NCBI GenBank assembly: GCA_910586565.1
Contig: CAJUIT010000002.1
Location: 62,001 to 126,000 of the forward strand
DNA: 64,000 nucleotides
Direction: 5' to 3'
DNA from: an uncultured Muribaculaceae bacterium
GTDB taxonomy: Bacteria > Bacteroidota > Bacteroidia > Bacteroidales > Muribaculaceae
The notes beneath the pieces were generated by a model. It ran no database searches. It had not been told where the DNA came from and was given only the letters and a program-made list of their open reading frames with translations. The translations under genes were made by a program, and so were the position numbers. Each line of letters opens with the position of its first letter. Position 1 is the first letter of the stretch. Below, one piece after another: positions 37,292 through 45,569 of this stretch.

Positions 37292-38242
37292 ATGGCAACT
37301 TTAACGAAAACCGACTTTAATTTTCCCGGCCAGACCGCAGTTTATCACGGCAAAGTGCGCGACGTCTACACCATCGCCGACAACCTCCTGGTGATGGTGG
37401 CAACCGACCGCATCTCGGCCTTCGACGTGATTCTTCCCGAAGGTATCCCCTACAAGGGTCAGGTGCTCAACCAGATTGCATCGCAATTCCTCGAAGCCAC
37501 CGCCGACATCGTGCCCAACTGGCGACTCGCCACCCCCGATCCGATGGTAACCGTGGGCTACCGCTGCGAGGGTTTCCCCGTTGAAATGATTATCCGCGGC
37601 TACCTCACCGGTAGCGCCTGGCGCGAATATGCCGCCGGCAACCGCACCCTCTGCGGCGTGACACTCCCCGACGGGATGCGTGAGAACGAACGTTTCCCCC
37701 AGCCCATCATCACCCCCACCACCAAAGCCGCCGAAGGACACGACGAGAACATCTCGCGTGAAGAAATCATTGCCCAGGGCCTTGTGAGCAAGGAGGACTA
37801 CGAGCAGATGGAAGCCTACACCCGCGCCCTGTTTGAACGCGGCTCGAAGATGGCCGCCGAAAAGGGATTGATTCTCGTGGACACAAAATATGAGTTTGGC
37901 AAGCGCGAGGGTAAGGTGATTCTCATCGACGAAATCCACACCCCCGACTCCTCACGCTATTTCTATGCCGACGGCTACGAGGAACGCTTTGAAAAAGGTG
38001 AGCCCCAGCGCCAGCTCTCGAAAGAATTCGTGCGCCAATGGCTCATCGACCACAACTTCATGGGAAAAGAGGGGCAGCAGGTGCCCGAAATGACCCCCGA
38101 ATTCTGCAACGAGGTTTCGGAACGCTACATCGAGCTCTACGAACACATCACCGGCAAAACATTTGAAAAGGCTCCCGAGGAACACCTCGCCGACCGCATC
38201 GCCGCCAACGTGCTCACCTGCCTTGAGCAGCTCAACCGATAA
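37292..38242 (+). CDS. purC: Phosphoribosylaminoimidazole-succinocarboxamide synthase
   Basis: A 316-residue SAICAR synthetase. It joins CAIR and aspartate with ATP in purine synthesis, in the cytosol. Landmarks are GKVRDVYTI near the start (ATP loop), ATDRISAFDVILPEGIPYKG, VEMIIRGYLTGSAWREY, LVDTKYEFGK and LIDEIHTPDSSRYF. The length fits the longer, eukaryote-like bacterial form. It begins 6 nt after the phoH-like stop. Confidence 0.97.
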   Translation: MATLTKTDFNFPGQTAVYHGKVRDVYTIADNLLVMVATDRISAFDVILPEGIPYKGQVLNQIASQFLEATADIVPNWRLATPDPMVTVGYRCEGFPVEMIIRGYLTGSAWREYAAGNRTLCGVTLPDGMRENERFPQPIITPTTKAAEGHDENISREEIIAQGLVSKEDYEQMEAYTRALFERGSKMAAEKGLILVDTKYEFGKREGKVILIDEIHTPDSSRYFYADGYEERFEKGEPQRQLSKEFVRQWLIDHNFMGKEGQQVPEMTPEFCNEVSERYIELYEHITGKTFEKAPEEHLADRIAANVLTCLEQLNR

Positions 38243-38281
38243 AGCAACCGTCACACCCCACCAATCACACACCCCAAGCCG

Positions 38282-39019
38282 TTGACACCCGAAAACATAA
38301 AACCCTACGACAGTTCCCGCCCGAAAACCGAGCAGGTTGAGGAGATGTTCGACTCCATCGCCCCGGCCTACGATTTCATGAACCGCGCCATGACCTTCGG
38401 CATCGACCGGTTGTGGCGCCGCAAGGCGGTGAAAATGGTTGCAGCCACCAACCCCGGCCACATCCTTGATGTGGCCACGGGCACGGGCGACCTCGCCATT
38501 CAGCTATGCCGCTCAATCGGCGGTGTCGCCGTCACGGGGATTGACCTCTCGGAGGAGATGCTGCGTGTGGGGGAGGAGAAAGTGAAAAAAGCCGGGCTCG
38601 CAAATCGCATCACCATGCGCAAAGCCGACTGCCTTGCCCTCCCCTTCCCCGACAATTCGTTCGATGCCGTCACCGTGGCCTACGGCGTGCGCAACTTCGA
38701 GCACCTCGATAAAGGGTATGCCGAGATGGCCCGGGTGCTTCGCCCCGGCGGGATGCTGTGTGTGATTGAGCTTGCAGTGCCGCAAGGGAAGCTGGTACGC
38801 CCGCTATATAATATATACACGCGCACGGCGATTCCCGCAATCGGCCGGCTCATTTCGGCCGACCGCCGCGCCTACTCCTACCTTCCCGAGTCGATAGCGG
38901 CAATGCCCCGCGGAGCCGAGATGCTTGAGCTGATGCGAAAGGCCGGACTCACCCAACCCCGCCTCACAGAGCTCACATTCGGCACATGCGCCATCTACAC
39001 GGCCCGGAAGCCCGTTTGA
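38282..39019 (+). CDS. ubiE: Demethylmenaquinone methyltransferase
   Basis: A 245-residue class I SAM-dependent methyltransferase. It starts at TTG (38282), giving MTPENIKPYDSSRPKTEQVEEMF. The next ATG (codon 22) would cut conserved N-terminal residues, so TTG is preferred. The SAM motif is ILDVATGTGDLAIQL, and the UbiE/MenG signatures are YDFMNRAMTFGIDRLWRR and VAYGVRNFEHLDKGYAEMARVLRPGG. In an anaerobe this is the last step of menaquinone synthesis (MenG function). It is third in the phoH-purC-ubiE operon. Confidence 0.94.
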   Translation: MTPENIKPYDSSRPKTEQVEEMFDSIAPAYDFMNRAMTFGIDRLWRRKAVKMVAATNPGHILDVATGTGDLAIQLCRSIGGVAVTGIDLSEEMLRVGEEKVKKAGLANRITMRKADCLALPFPDNSFDAVTVAYGVRNFEHLDKGYAEMARVLRPGGMLCVIELAVPQGKLVRPLYNIYTRTAIPAIGRLISADRRAYSYLPESIAAMPRGAEMLELMRKAGLTQPRLTELTFGTCAIYTARKPV

Positions 39020-39124
39020 CCCCTGTTTTCATCGTAGCCAAGGTTTCCACACACCGATTTTGACCCATTTTTGGTAAAAATTACCAAATATATTGCTAAA
39101 ATGTGTTAAACGGAGCGGCAAACT

Positions 39125-39156
39125 ATTGCACGAACCGAAAATAATGGCTTCCTTTG
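39125..39156 (+). promoter_or_regulatory. Promoter of the candidate small RNA
   Basis: -33-like ATTG (39125-39128), a 20-bp spacer, -7-like TTCCTTTG (39149-39156), one mismatch in each box. Confidence 0.45.
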
Positions 39157-39160
39157 CATG

Positions 39161-39232
39161 TGTGTTTTTCATAGTATTAGATTAAGATAAAGGTTTAAAG
39201 GAAAAAGGTCGTCGTGATGACGACCTTTTTTA
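39161..39232 (+). ncRNA. Candidate small RNA with intrinsic terminator
   Basis: A run of about 70 nt from just downstream of the promoter at 39125-39156 to a strong terminator: AAAAAGGTCGTC (39202-39213), loop GTGAT, complement to 39230, T-run. The 5' part contains GTGTTTTTCATAGTATTAG (39162-39180). There is no open frame. It could also be simply the 3' end of the ubiE operon, but the promoter-like sequence and the compact form suggest a separate transcript. Confidence 0.5.
39202..39232. terminator. Intrinsic terminator after ubiE and the candidate sRNA
   Basis: A 12-bp perfect stem (39202-39213 / 39219-39230), 5-nt loop, T-run on the plus strand and a matching A-run on the other side. Likely bidirectional. 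Confidence 0.9.
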
Positions 39233-39288
39233 ATTTTCCGCCCCCTGCGCCCTACACCCCCGATTTCGTCATTTTCCGGCCCCCGCTC

Positions 39289-39366
39289 CGCAACAGCGAC
39301 AGCTGCATTGGAGAGATGCGGAATGCAGGGAGCGTTCATTAGGCATCGCACCTCTCCAAGGTTGCG
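39289..39366. other. Three-way-junction-like structured element
   Basis: Outer stem CGCAA/TTGCG (39289-39293 with 39362-39366). Inside are a small hairpin CAGC-GACA-GCTG (39294-39305) and a long arm TTGGAGAGATGCG (39308-39320) pairing with CGCACCTCTCCAA (39347-39359), one mismatch, with a further GAATGC/GCGTTC stem within it. The strand of the functional form is unknown. Confidence 0.45.
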
Positions 39367-39585
39367 CTGAACGATCGGTTGAAGAATCCCCACCAAACGC
39401 CGCAAAGCGGCTATATGGTGAGGTTACTGACAACCCCGTGGTCTCCGACCACTTGCCCCGTCCCCCAACGTATCGCTATTACATGGATGCACCCGGCTGC
39501 ATCGGCCAATCCGAGCAAAAAACGCTTTGCGTTTCGGCGAGCGATGCCACCCCGAGCCGCCACCAAGCCTTCCAGAGCCTTCCAG

Positions 39586-39609
39586 AGCCGCCATATATGG
39601 CGGCTCTAC
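39586..39609 (-). repeat. REP-like element (palindrome + CTAC)
   Basis: AGCCGCCATATATGGCGGCT 39586-39605, CTAC 39606-39609, followed by GTGCGGCTTCGCCGAATG, which forms a second small hairpin. Confidence 0.85.
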
Positions 39610-39827
39610 GTGCGGCTTCGCCGAATGTAGCCCCCGCGTCAGCCTCTAAAAACTACAAAACTAAAAACTAAAAACGGGAAACTAAATCCCGCGTTAGCCG
39701 GCGTGCGAAGGCCGCCGATTTCATCGTAACCCCCGTTGCCGCAGCGAAGCGGAGGCGTCGGGGGACATACAACCTGACGAACAGGCAGGCGTGTGAAAGC
39801 CCCCGATTGTGGGAGCACCGCCACCAA

Positions 39828-39851
39828 GCCGCCATGTATGGCGGCTCTACG
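39828..39851 (-). repeat. REP-like element (palindrome + CTAC)
   Basis: AGCCGCCATGTATGGCGGCT 39828-39847, CTAC 39848-39851, followed by the same GTGCGGCTTCGCCGAATG hairpin. Same orientation as 39586-39609. Confidence 0.85.
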
Positions 39852-40001
39852 TGCGGCTTCGCCGAATGAGGCCCCCGCGTAGCCGCTGGAAACTGACTTC
39901 TCGCTTCTGACTTCTTACTTCTTACTTCCGACTTCTGCCTTCTTGCATCCTTAAAGAATTACAAATCTGTTAAAGATTAAGGCTGTGACAAAAAAAATGC
40001 G

Positions 40002-40009
40002 TAACTTCG
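40002..40009 (+). promoter_or_regulatory. -7-like box for the pyruvate oxidoreductase gene
   Basis: TAACTTCG, one mismatch to TAnnTTTG. It would give a leader of about 115 nt that contains a GATGCC/GGCATC hairpin at 40059-40074. Confidence 0.4.
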
Positions 40010-40130
40010 CGTGTTAAAAACCTTTATCGGTTTTAGCCCCTCTATCCAACGGCGACAGATGCCCTGCGGCATCGCGAAGTTGACGTTTGCGTAGAAAACC
40101 AAATTTCTCAAAACAACATAATTACTGATT

Positions 40131-43100
40131 ATGAGTAACGAAAAAAAATTCTTAACCTGTGACGGTAATCAGGCTGCTGCGCATATTTCATATATGTTCA
40201 GCGAAGTAGCCGCGATCTACCCCATCACACCCTCGTCGACCATGGCTGAATATGTTGACGAATGGGCTGCTGCCGGCCGCAAGAACATTTTCGGCGAAAC
40301 TGTTCTGGTGCAGGAAATGCAGTCGGAAGGCGGTGCCGCCGGTGCCGTTCACGGCTCACTCCAGGCAGGTGCCCTCACCACAACCTACACTGCATCGCAG
40401 GGTTTGTTGCTGATGATTCCCAACATGTACAAAATCGCAGGCGAACAGCTCCCCTGCGTGTTCCACGTGTCGGCCCGCACCCTCGCCTCTCACGCTCTGA
40501 GCATCTTCGGCGACCACCAGGACGTTATGTCGGTGCGCCAGACCGGCTTCGCCATGCTGTGTGAAGGCTCAGTGCAGGAAGTGATGGACCTCGCAGGTGT
40601 TGCCCACCTCTCCACCATCAAATCGTCGATTCCCTTTGTTAACTTCTTCGACGGTTTCCGCACCTCCCACGAAATCCAGAAAATCGAGATGCTCGACCAG
40701 GAGCAGCTCGCTCCCCTTCTCGACCGCGAGGCACTGGCCCGCTTCCGTGCCCACGGCCTCACCCCTCAGGCACCCGTTTCGCGCGGCATGGCCGAAAACG
40801 GCGACGTTTTCTTCCAGCACCGCGAAGCCTGCAACAAGGCCTACGACAACGTGCCCGAGGTTGTGGAGGAATATATGAACAAAATTTCCGAAATCACCGG
40901 TCGCAAATACGGCCTGTTCAACTACTACGGTCACCCCGAGGCTGAACGCGTGATTATCGCAATGGGCTCTGTTACCCAGGCCGCTCAGGAAGCCATCGAC
41001 TCACTGATGGAAAAGGGTGAGAAAGTTGGTCTCGTTGCAGTTCACCTCTACCGCCCCTTCTCGGCAAAGCACTTCCTCGCAGCCGTTCCCGCAACAGCAA
41101 AGCGCATCGCAGTGCTCGACCGCACCAAGGAACCCGGCGCCAACGGCGAACCCCTCTTCCTCGACGTGAAGGAATGCTTCTACGGCAAGGAAAACGCCCC
41201 CGTGATTGTAGGCGGCCGCTACGGTCTGGCGTCGAAAGACACCACCCCCGCCCAGATTATCGGCGTGTTTGAGAACCTCGCCCTCCCCATGCCCAAGGAC
41301 CGCTTCACCGTAGGTATCGTTGACGACGTTACCTTCACTTCGCTCCCCCTCCCCGAAGAGGTTGCTCTCGGCGACAAGAGCACTTACGAAGCCAAGTTCT
41401 ACGGCCTCGGTGCCGACGGTACTGTGGGTGCCAACAAGAACTCAATCAAGATTATCGGCGACAACACAAGCAAATATTGCCAGGCCTACTTCGCCTACGA
41501 CTCGAAGAAATCGGGCGGTTTCACCTGCTCGCACCTCCGTTTCGGCGACGCGCCCATCCGCTCCACCTATCTGGTGAACACCCCCAACTTCGTGGCATGC
41601 CATGTTCAGGCCTACCTGCACATGTATGACGTGACACGCGGTCTGCGCGACAACGGCACATTCCTGCTCAACACCATCTGGGAAGGTGAGGAACTCGCAA
41701 AGAACCTCCCCGCCAAGGTGAAGAAATATTTCGCCGACCACAACATCACCGTCTACTACATCAACGCCACCAAGATTGCACAGGAAATCGGGCTGGGCAA
41801 CCGCACCAACACCATCCTGCAGAGCGCATTCTTCCGCATCACCGAGGTTATCCCCGTTGATCTGGCAGTCGAGCAGATGAAGAAATTCATCGTCAAGAGC
41901 TACGGCAAGAAGGGTCAGGACGTTGTCGACAAGAACTACGCAGCCGTTGACCGCGGCGGCGAGTACAAGAAACTCGACGTTGACCCCGCATGGTCGAACC
42001 TCGCCCCCGAGGCTCCCGAGGCCAACAACGACCCCGCTTTCATCAACAACATCGTGCGCCCCATCAACGCTCAGGACGGCGACCTGCTGAAAGTTTCCGA
42101 CTTCATCGACCGCCCCGACGGCACATGGGACAACGGCACCGCCGCCTACGAAAAACGCGGTGTTGCAGCCTTCGTTCCCCAGTGGCTTGAAGAAAACTGT
42201 ATCCAGTGTAACAAGTGCGCCTACGTGTGCCCCCACGCCGCCATCCGTCCCTTCGTTCTCAACGAAAGCGAAATGGCAGCCGCACCCTTCGGCGAGGACA
42301 ACACCATCGCCGCCATCGGCAAGCAGTTCACCGGCATGCGCTTCGTGCAGGCTGTTGACGTTCTCGACTGTCTCGGCTGCGGCAACTGTGTTGACGTTTG
42401 CCCCGGCAAGAAGGGCGTGAAGGCTCTCGAAATGAAGCCCCTCGAAACCCAGCTCGCCGTTCAGGCCGAATGGGACTACTGCACCAAGTCGGTGGCTTCG
42501 AAGCAGGATTTGGTCGACATCGCCGCCAACGTGAAGAACAGCCAGTTCGCAACTCCCCTCTTTGAATTCTCGGGCGCTTGCTCGGGCTGCGGTGAAACAC
42601 CCTACGTGAAACTCATCAGCCAGCTCTTCGGTGACCACGAAATGGTGGCCAACGCAACCGGTTGCTCGTCGATCTACTCGGGTTCGGTTCCCTCAACCCC
42701 CTACACCACCAACTTCCGAGGCCACGGTCCTGCATGGGCCAACTCGCTGTTTGAGGACTTCGCTGAATTCGGCCTCGGCATGACCATCGCCAACGAAAAG
42801 ATGCAGCTGCGCCTCGAGGACCTCATGAAACGCGCCCTCACCTGCGACAAGTGCTGCGATGAAATCAAGGCTCAGGCCACCAAGTGGCTCGAGAACCGCA
42901 ACAGCGCCGTTGCAACCCGCGAGGTTTACGAAACCATCGTTCCCCTCTGCGAAGCTTGCGGCTGCGACATCTGCAAAGGTATCCTCGACCTCAAGAACTT
43001 CATCGTTAAGCGCAGCCAGTGGATTATCGCCGGCGACGGCGCCGCCTACGACATCGGTTTCGGCGGTCTCGACCACGTGCTCGCATCGGGCAAGAATGTC

Positions 43101-43697
43101 AACATCCTCGTTCTCGACACCGAGGTTTACTCCAACACCGGCGGCCAGGCTTCGAAGGCTACCCCCGTGGGCGCCATCGCCAAATTTGCCGCTGCCGGCA
43201 AGCGTGTGCGCAAAAAAGACCTCGGCCTCATCGCCACAACCTACGGCTACGTTTACGCAGCTCAGGTTGCTATGGGTGCCGACAACGCACAGACCCTCAA
43301 GGCCATCCGTGAAGCTGAAGCCTACGACGGCCCCTCAATCATCATCGCCTACTCACCCTGTATCAACCACGGTTTGAAAGCAGGCATGGGTCGTTCGCAG
43401 CATGAGGAAGCCAACGCCGTTGCATGCGGCTACTGGCAGCTGTGGCGCTACAACCCCGCTCTCGAGAACGAAGGCAAGAACCCCTTCACCCTCGACAGCA
43501 AGGAGCCCAACTGGGACGAGTTCGAAAACTTCCTCAAAGGTGAGGTGCGCTACGCTTCAGTTCTGAAGCAGTATCCCGCCGAGGCAGCCGAGCTCTTCGC
43601 AGCCGCCAAAGCCAACGCCCGCTGGCGCTACAACAACTACCTGCGCCTCTCTCGCGAGCAGTGGGGTGTAGATCCCGGCGTTCCCGAAGTGAAGTAA
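40131..43697 (+). CDS. nifJ: Pyruvate:ferredoxin (flavodoxin) oxidoreductase
   Basis: A 1188-residue single-chain enzyme, normal length. It oxidises pyruvate to acetyl-CoA and CO2, reducing ferredoxin; central to anaerobic fermentation. The N-terminal pyrimidine-binding domain begins CDGNQAAAHISYMFSEVAAIYPITPSS. Two 4Fe-4S motifs lie at CIQCNKCAYVCP and CLGCGNCVDVCP (about 690-760). The C-terminal TPP domain has FSGACSGCGETPYVKL, WIIAGDGAAYDIGFGGLDHVLASG and DTEVYSNTGGQ. Codon choice is strongly biased to C-ending codons, as expected of a highly expressed gene. Stand-alone transcript with a strong terminator. Confidence 0.98.
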   Translation: MSNEKKFLTCDGNQAAAHISYMFSEVAAIYPITPSSTMAEYVDEWAAAGRKNIFGETVLVQEMQSEGGAAGAVHGSLQAGALTTTYTASQGLLLMIPNMYKIAGEQLPCVFHVSARTLASHALSIFGDHQDVMSVRQTGFAMLCEGSVQEVMDLAGVAHLSTIKSSIPFVNFFDGFRTSHEIQKIEMLDQEQLAPLLDREALARFRAHGLTPQAPVSRGMAENGDVFFQHREACNKAYDNVPEVVEEYMNKISEITGRKYGLFNYYGHPEAERVIIAMGSVTQAAQEAIDSLMEKGEKVGLVAVHLYRPFSAKHFLAAVPATAKRIAVLDRTKEPGANGEPLFLDVKECFYGKENAPVIVGGRYGLASKDTTPAQIIGVFENLALPMPKDRFTVGIVDDVTFTSLPLPEEVALGDKSTYEAKFYGLGADGTVGANKNSIKIIGDNTSKYCQAYFAYDSKKSGGFTCSHLRFGDAPIRSTYLVNTPNFVACHVQAYLHMYDVTRGLRDNGTFLLNTIWEGEELAKNLPAKVKKYFADHNITVYYINATKIAQEIGLGNRTNTILQSAFFRITEVIPVDLAVEQMKKFIVKSYGKKGQDVVDKNYAAVDRGGEYKKLDVDPAWSNLAPEAPEANNDPAFINNIVRPINAQDGDLLKVSDFIDRPDGTWDNGTAAYEKRGVAAFVPQWLEENCIQCNKCAYVCPHAAIRPFVLNESEMAAAPFGEDNTIAAIGKQFTGMRFVQAVDVLDCLGCGNCVDVCPGKKGVKALEMKPLETQLAVQAEWDYCTKSVASKQDLVDIAANVKNSQFATPLFEFSGACSGCGETPYVKLISQLFGDHEMVANATGCSSIYSGSVPSTPYTTNFRGHGPAWANSLFEDFAEFGLGMTIANEKMQLRLEDLMKRALTCDKCCDEIKAQATKWLENRNSAVATREVYETIVPLCEACGCDICKGILDLKNFIVKRSQWIIAGDGAAYDIGFGGLDHVLASGKNVNILVLDTEVYSNTGGQASKATPVGAIAKFAAAGKRVRKKDLGLIATTYGYVYAAQVAMGADNAQTLKAIREAEAYDGPSIIIAYSPCINHGLKAGMGRSQHEEANAVACGYWQLWRYNPALENEGKNPFTLDSKEPNWDEFENFLKGEVRYASVLKQYPAEAAELFAAAKANARWRYNNYLRLSREQWGVDPGVPEVK

Positions 43698-43724
43698 TCA
43701 CATCTTTCATAAGATAACCCGCAC

Positions 43725-43764
43725 AAAAGGCGGCGCGCCCCTCTCCGGGCACGCCGCCTTTTTC
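43725..43764 (+). terminator. Intrinsic terminator of the pyruvate oxidoreductase gene
   Basis: AAAGGCGGCGCGCCC (43726-43740), loop CTCTCC, GGGCACGCCGCCTTT, then TTCTTTT. About 30 nt after the stop. Confidence 0.9.
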
Positions 43765-43798
43765 TTTTATTATATCTTATTATAAATCTAATACGATG

Positions 43799-44227
43799 CT
43801 AAGCTACTTTTATGCTTTTGTCAGCCACAAGCTTTCGATACCGGTACTCAGAAACTACCCGTTTTAAAATCCTACGTATTACAGTAAATAATAATACAAC
43901 CGCAAACAGGCAAGCCATCATAACAATCGCCATTAAAAAACTATCCCATAAGTTGGCTATATATATTGACCGCACATAATCAACGTATGTTCCGCTATAT
44001 CCTAATGATACTTCGTATACGTAGTTTCTCCAAAAACCATTTATTCTATCACACATGTAGGTGTCATGCCAACTAATATATAAAGACACACAGTAAAACA
44101 AAGCAAAAGTCCCTAAAAGACATTTAAAGTATCCATATTTTAGCAATCTTATCATTGAGATGCTATAAAACTTAGTGAACAAACTTACGCAACTACTCAT
44201 GTAACTACTTATTAGCAGCAAAATCAC
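43799..44227 (-). CDS. Small membrane protein of unknown function (AT-rich island)
   Basis: A 142-residue protein, not recognised. A GTG start at 44227 overlaps the TAG stop of the upstream gene (TAGTG), which supports translational coupling; an ATG 9 codons later is the alternative. There are two hydrophobic segments: YFKCLLGTFALFYCVSLYISW (split here by its polar edge) near 30-50 and FLMAIVMMACLFAVVLLFTVI near 100-120. A basic C-terminal tail follows (RRILKRVVSEYRYRKL). Last of three genes in a strikingly AT-rich block. Confidence 0.7.
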   Translation of the reverse strand: MILLLISSYMSSCVSLFTKFYSISMIRLLKYGYFKCLLGTFALFYCVSLYISWHDTYMCDRINGFWRNYVYEVSLGYSGTYVDYVRSIYIANLWDSFLMAIVMMACLFAVVLLFTVIRRILKRVVSEYRYRKLVADKSIKVA

Positions 44228-45555
44228 TACTTTCCAAAAATACTAATCAATTCCGGATAGGATATATCATTAGAAACTTTGCTATGCGTATTGGAACCAA
44301 CTATAGTAAAACGGATGCCAAATTTTTCTTCTATCAGTTTATCTACAAATATTTTTGTCTGAGGATTAGTTTTCATATAGTGTATTGCTTTTGCCTTTCT
44401 ATCTTTATGGTTTATTTGTTTTAACGAAAACACATCCTCATTCAGTATATAATTGAACACATACCTCTTGTTTCCAACATCAACCTCTTGGCTAACATTA
44501 GGCATAGGATTAGATGGACTCATTGATTGTGCCTCGGTTTGATTGAATATTGCTGCAACTTGTTTTAGATATTTTATTCCAGGAGTTTCTGATGCAAAAC
44601 AATGTGGCAAGTCATTGATTACTATATGACCATATTCTTGCGGGACAATATTTTTGAGCAAATTATACGGAAATTTAATGGTGACACTATCAGAATAATT
44701 TTTTTTCACCAATTTTATTTCAAAATCCATTTTACATAGTGCCATAGTCACGAGCAACTCTTTCATATCCGCATCCTCAGCCAACGCATCAATTAAATTT
44801 GCCAAAAGCTCTGTGCCGTAATTTTGTTTTAACAACTTGATATTATTATCCGCATCGGAAACAAGATATTTGAAACTTACCGTATTTTCATATTCTTGTA
44901 TAGCCACTAAAATATCCGAGCTATCGTATAGAGGATTTGCGTGCACAGCAAGCGCCGGCGACGTTTGTAACAAATTCAATTGCATAGAATCAATGCTGAT
45001 AGGCAGCGACATCTTTAAAAGAAAAAGTTCCTGTTTCAACATATTTGAGTATGCCTGTGCCGGACTTTGATGAACTTTCTGCAAATAAGTGTATGGCTCG
45101 TCGGGGTTAAACGCGATTGTAAATATTTTATCGCCGGGAACGGATAGACAAAACTTCAAGTATACGCCATATTCTTTCATCATTGTAGCAAATTGTGTGC
45201 CGTAATTACGCCTTCCATCCATCACGACAAACATATTACACAAGATTAGCTTCAAATCATCTATGTTGCTTTCGTAAAATTCATTGATAGCCGAATCGCC
45301 AGTTACTCTAAAACAATATTCTATGGTATCGTTGTTAAGCGAAATCTTTTCGAGACAACCGAGACTGCCATACGCACGTGGCAGGCTTTTATTTGCCTCA
45401 TTAAACCCTTCCTGCATTGCTCTTCTCACATCTGAGGGGATATTGGCAGTATCTTTATTGCAACCTGAGGCCCTATTGCCATTAAAGTGTGATGAGATAG
45501 ATGCAATAAGTAACACCAAAAGGCTTATGAGGATAAACAACTGGGATTTTTTCAT
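44227..45555 (-). CDS. Exported or membrane-anchored protein of unknown function (AT-rich island)
   Basis: A 442-residue protein, not recognised. A strongly hydrophobic N-terminus (LFILISLLVLLIASISS) acts as a signal or anchor. ASGC at about 30-33 is a possible but atypical lipobox. The rest is soluble, mixed alpha/beta, with a repeated theme of two similar-looking halves (DTIEYCFRVTGDSAINEF and DSVTIKFPYNLL regions). Codons are AT-rich, unlike the rest of the window. It starts 14 nt after the upstream membrane-protein gene and overlaps the next gene by one base. Confidence 0.8.
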   Translation of the reverse strand: MKKSQLFILISLLVLLIASISSHFNGNRASGCNKDTANIPSDVRRAMQEGFNEANKSLPRAYGSLGCLEKISLNNDTIEYCFRVTGDSAINEFYESNIDDLKLILCNMFVVMDGRRNYGTQFATMMKEYGVYLKFCLSVPGDKIFTIAFNPDEPYTYLQKVHQSPAQAYSNMLKQELFLLKMSLPISIDSMQLNLLQTSPALAVHANPLYDSSDILVAIQEYENTVSFKYLVSDADNNIKLLKQNYGTELLANLIDALAEDADMKELLVTMALCKMDFEIKLVKKNYSDSVTIKFPYNLLKNIVPQEYGHIVINDLPHCFASETPGIKYLKQVAAIFNQTEAQSMSPSNPMPNVSQEVDVGNKRYVFNYILNEDVFSLKQINHKDRKAKAIHYMKTNPQTKIFVDKLIEEKFGIRFTIVGSNTHSKVSNDISYPELISIFGK

Positions 45556-45569
45556 GTGAATTATACCTT

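Larger units (their letters stand above)
39367..40130. other. Gene-free repeat-rich stretch before the pyruvate oxidoreductase gene
   Basis: Holds two REP-like elements (39586-39609, 39828-39851), a tandem CTTCCAGAGC duplication at about 39568-39587, an ACTAAAAACT low-complexity run (39650-39673), a block shared inversely with 27892-27961 (39696-39765), a tandem (T)GACTTCTTACTTC run (39893-39945) and the promoter region of the next gene. No protein-like frame. Confidence 0.7.

Noticed and set aside
41442..42638. A 398-codon open frame opposite the pyruvate oxidoreductase gene
   Set aside because: Antisense shadow of a highly biased gene.
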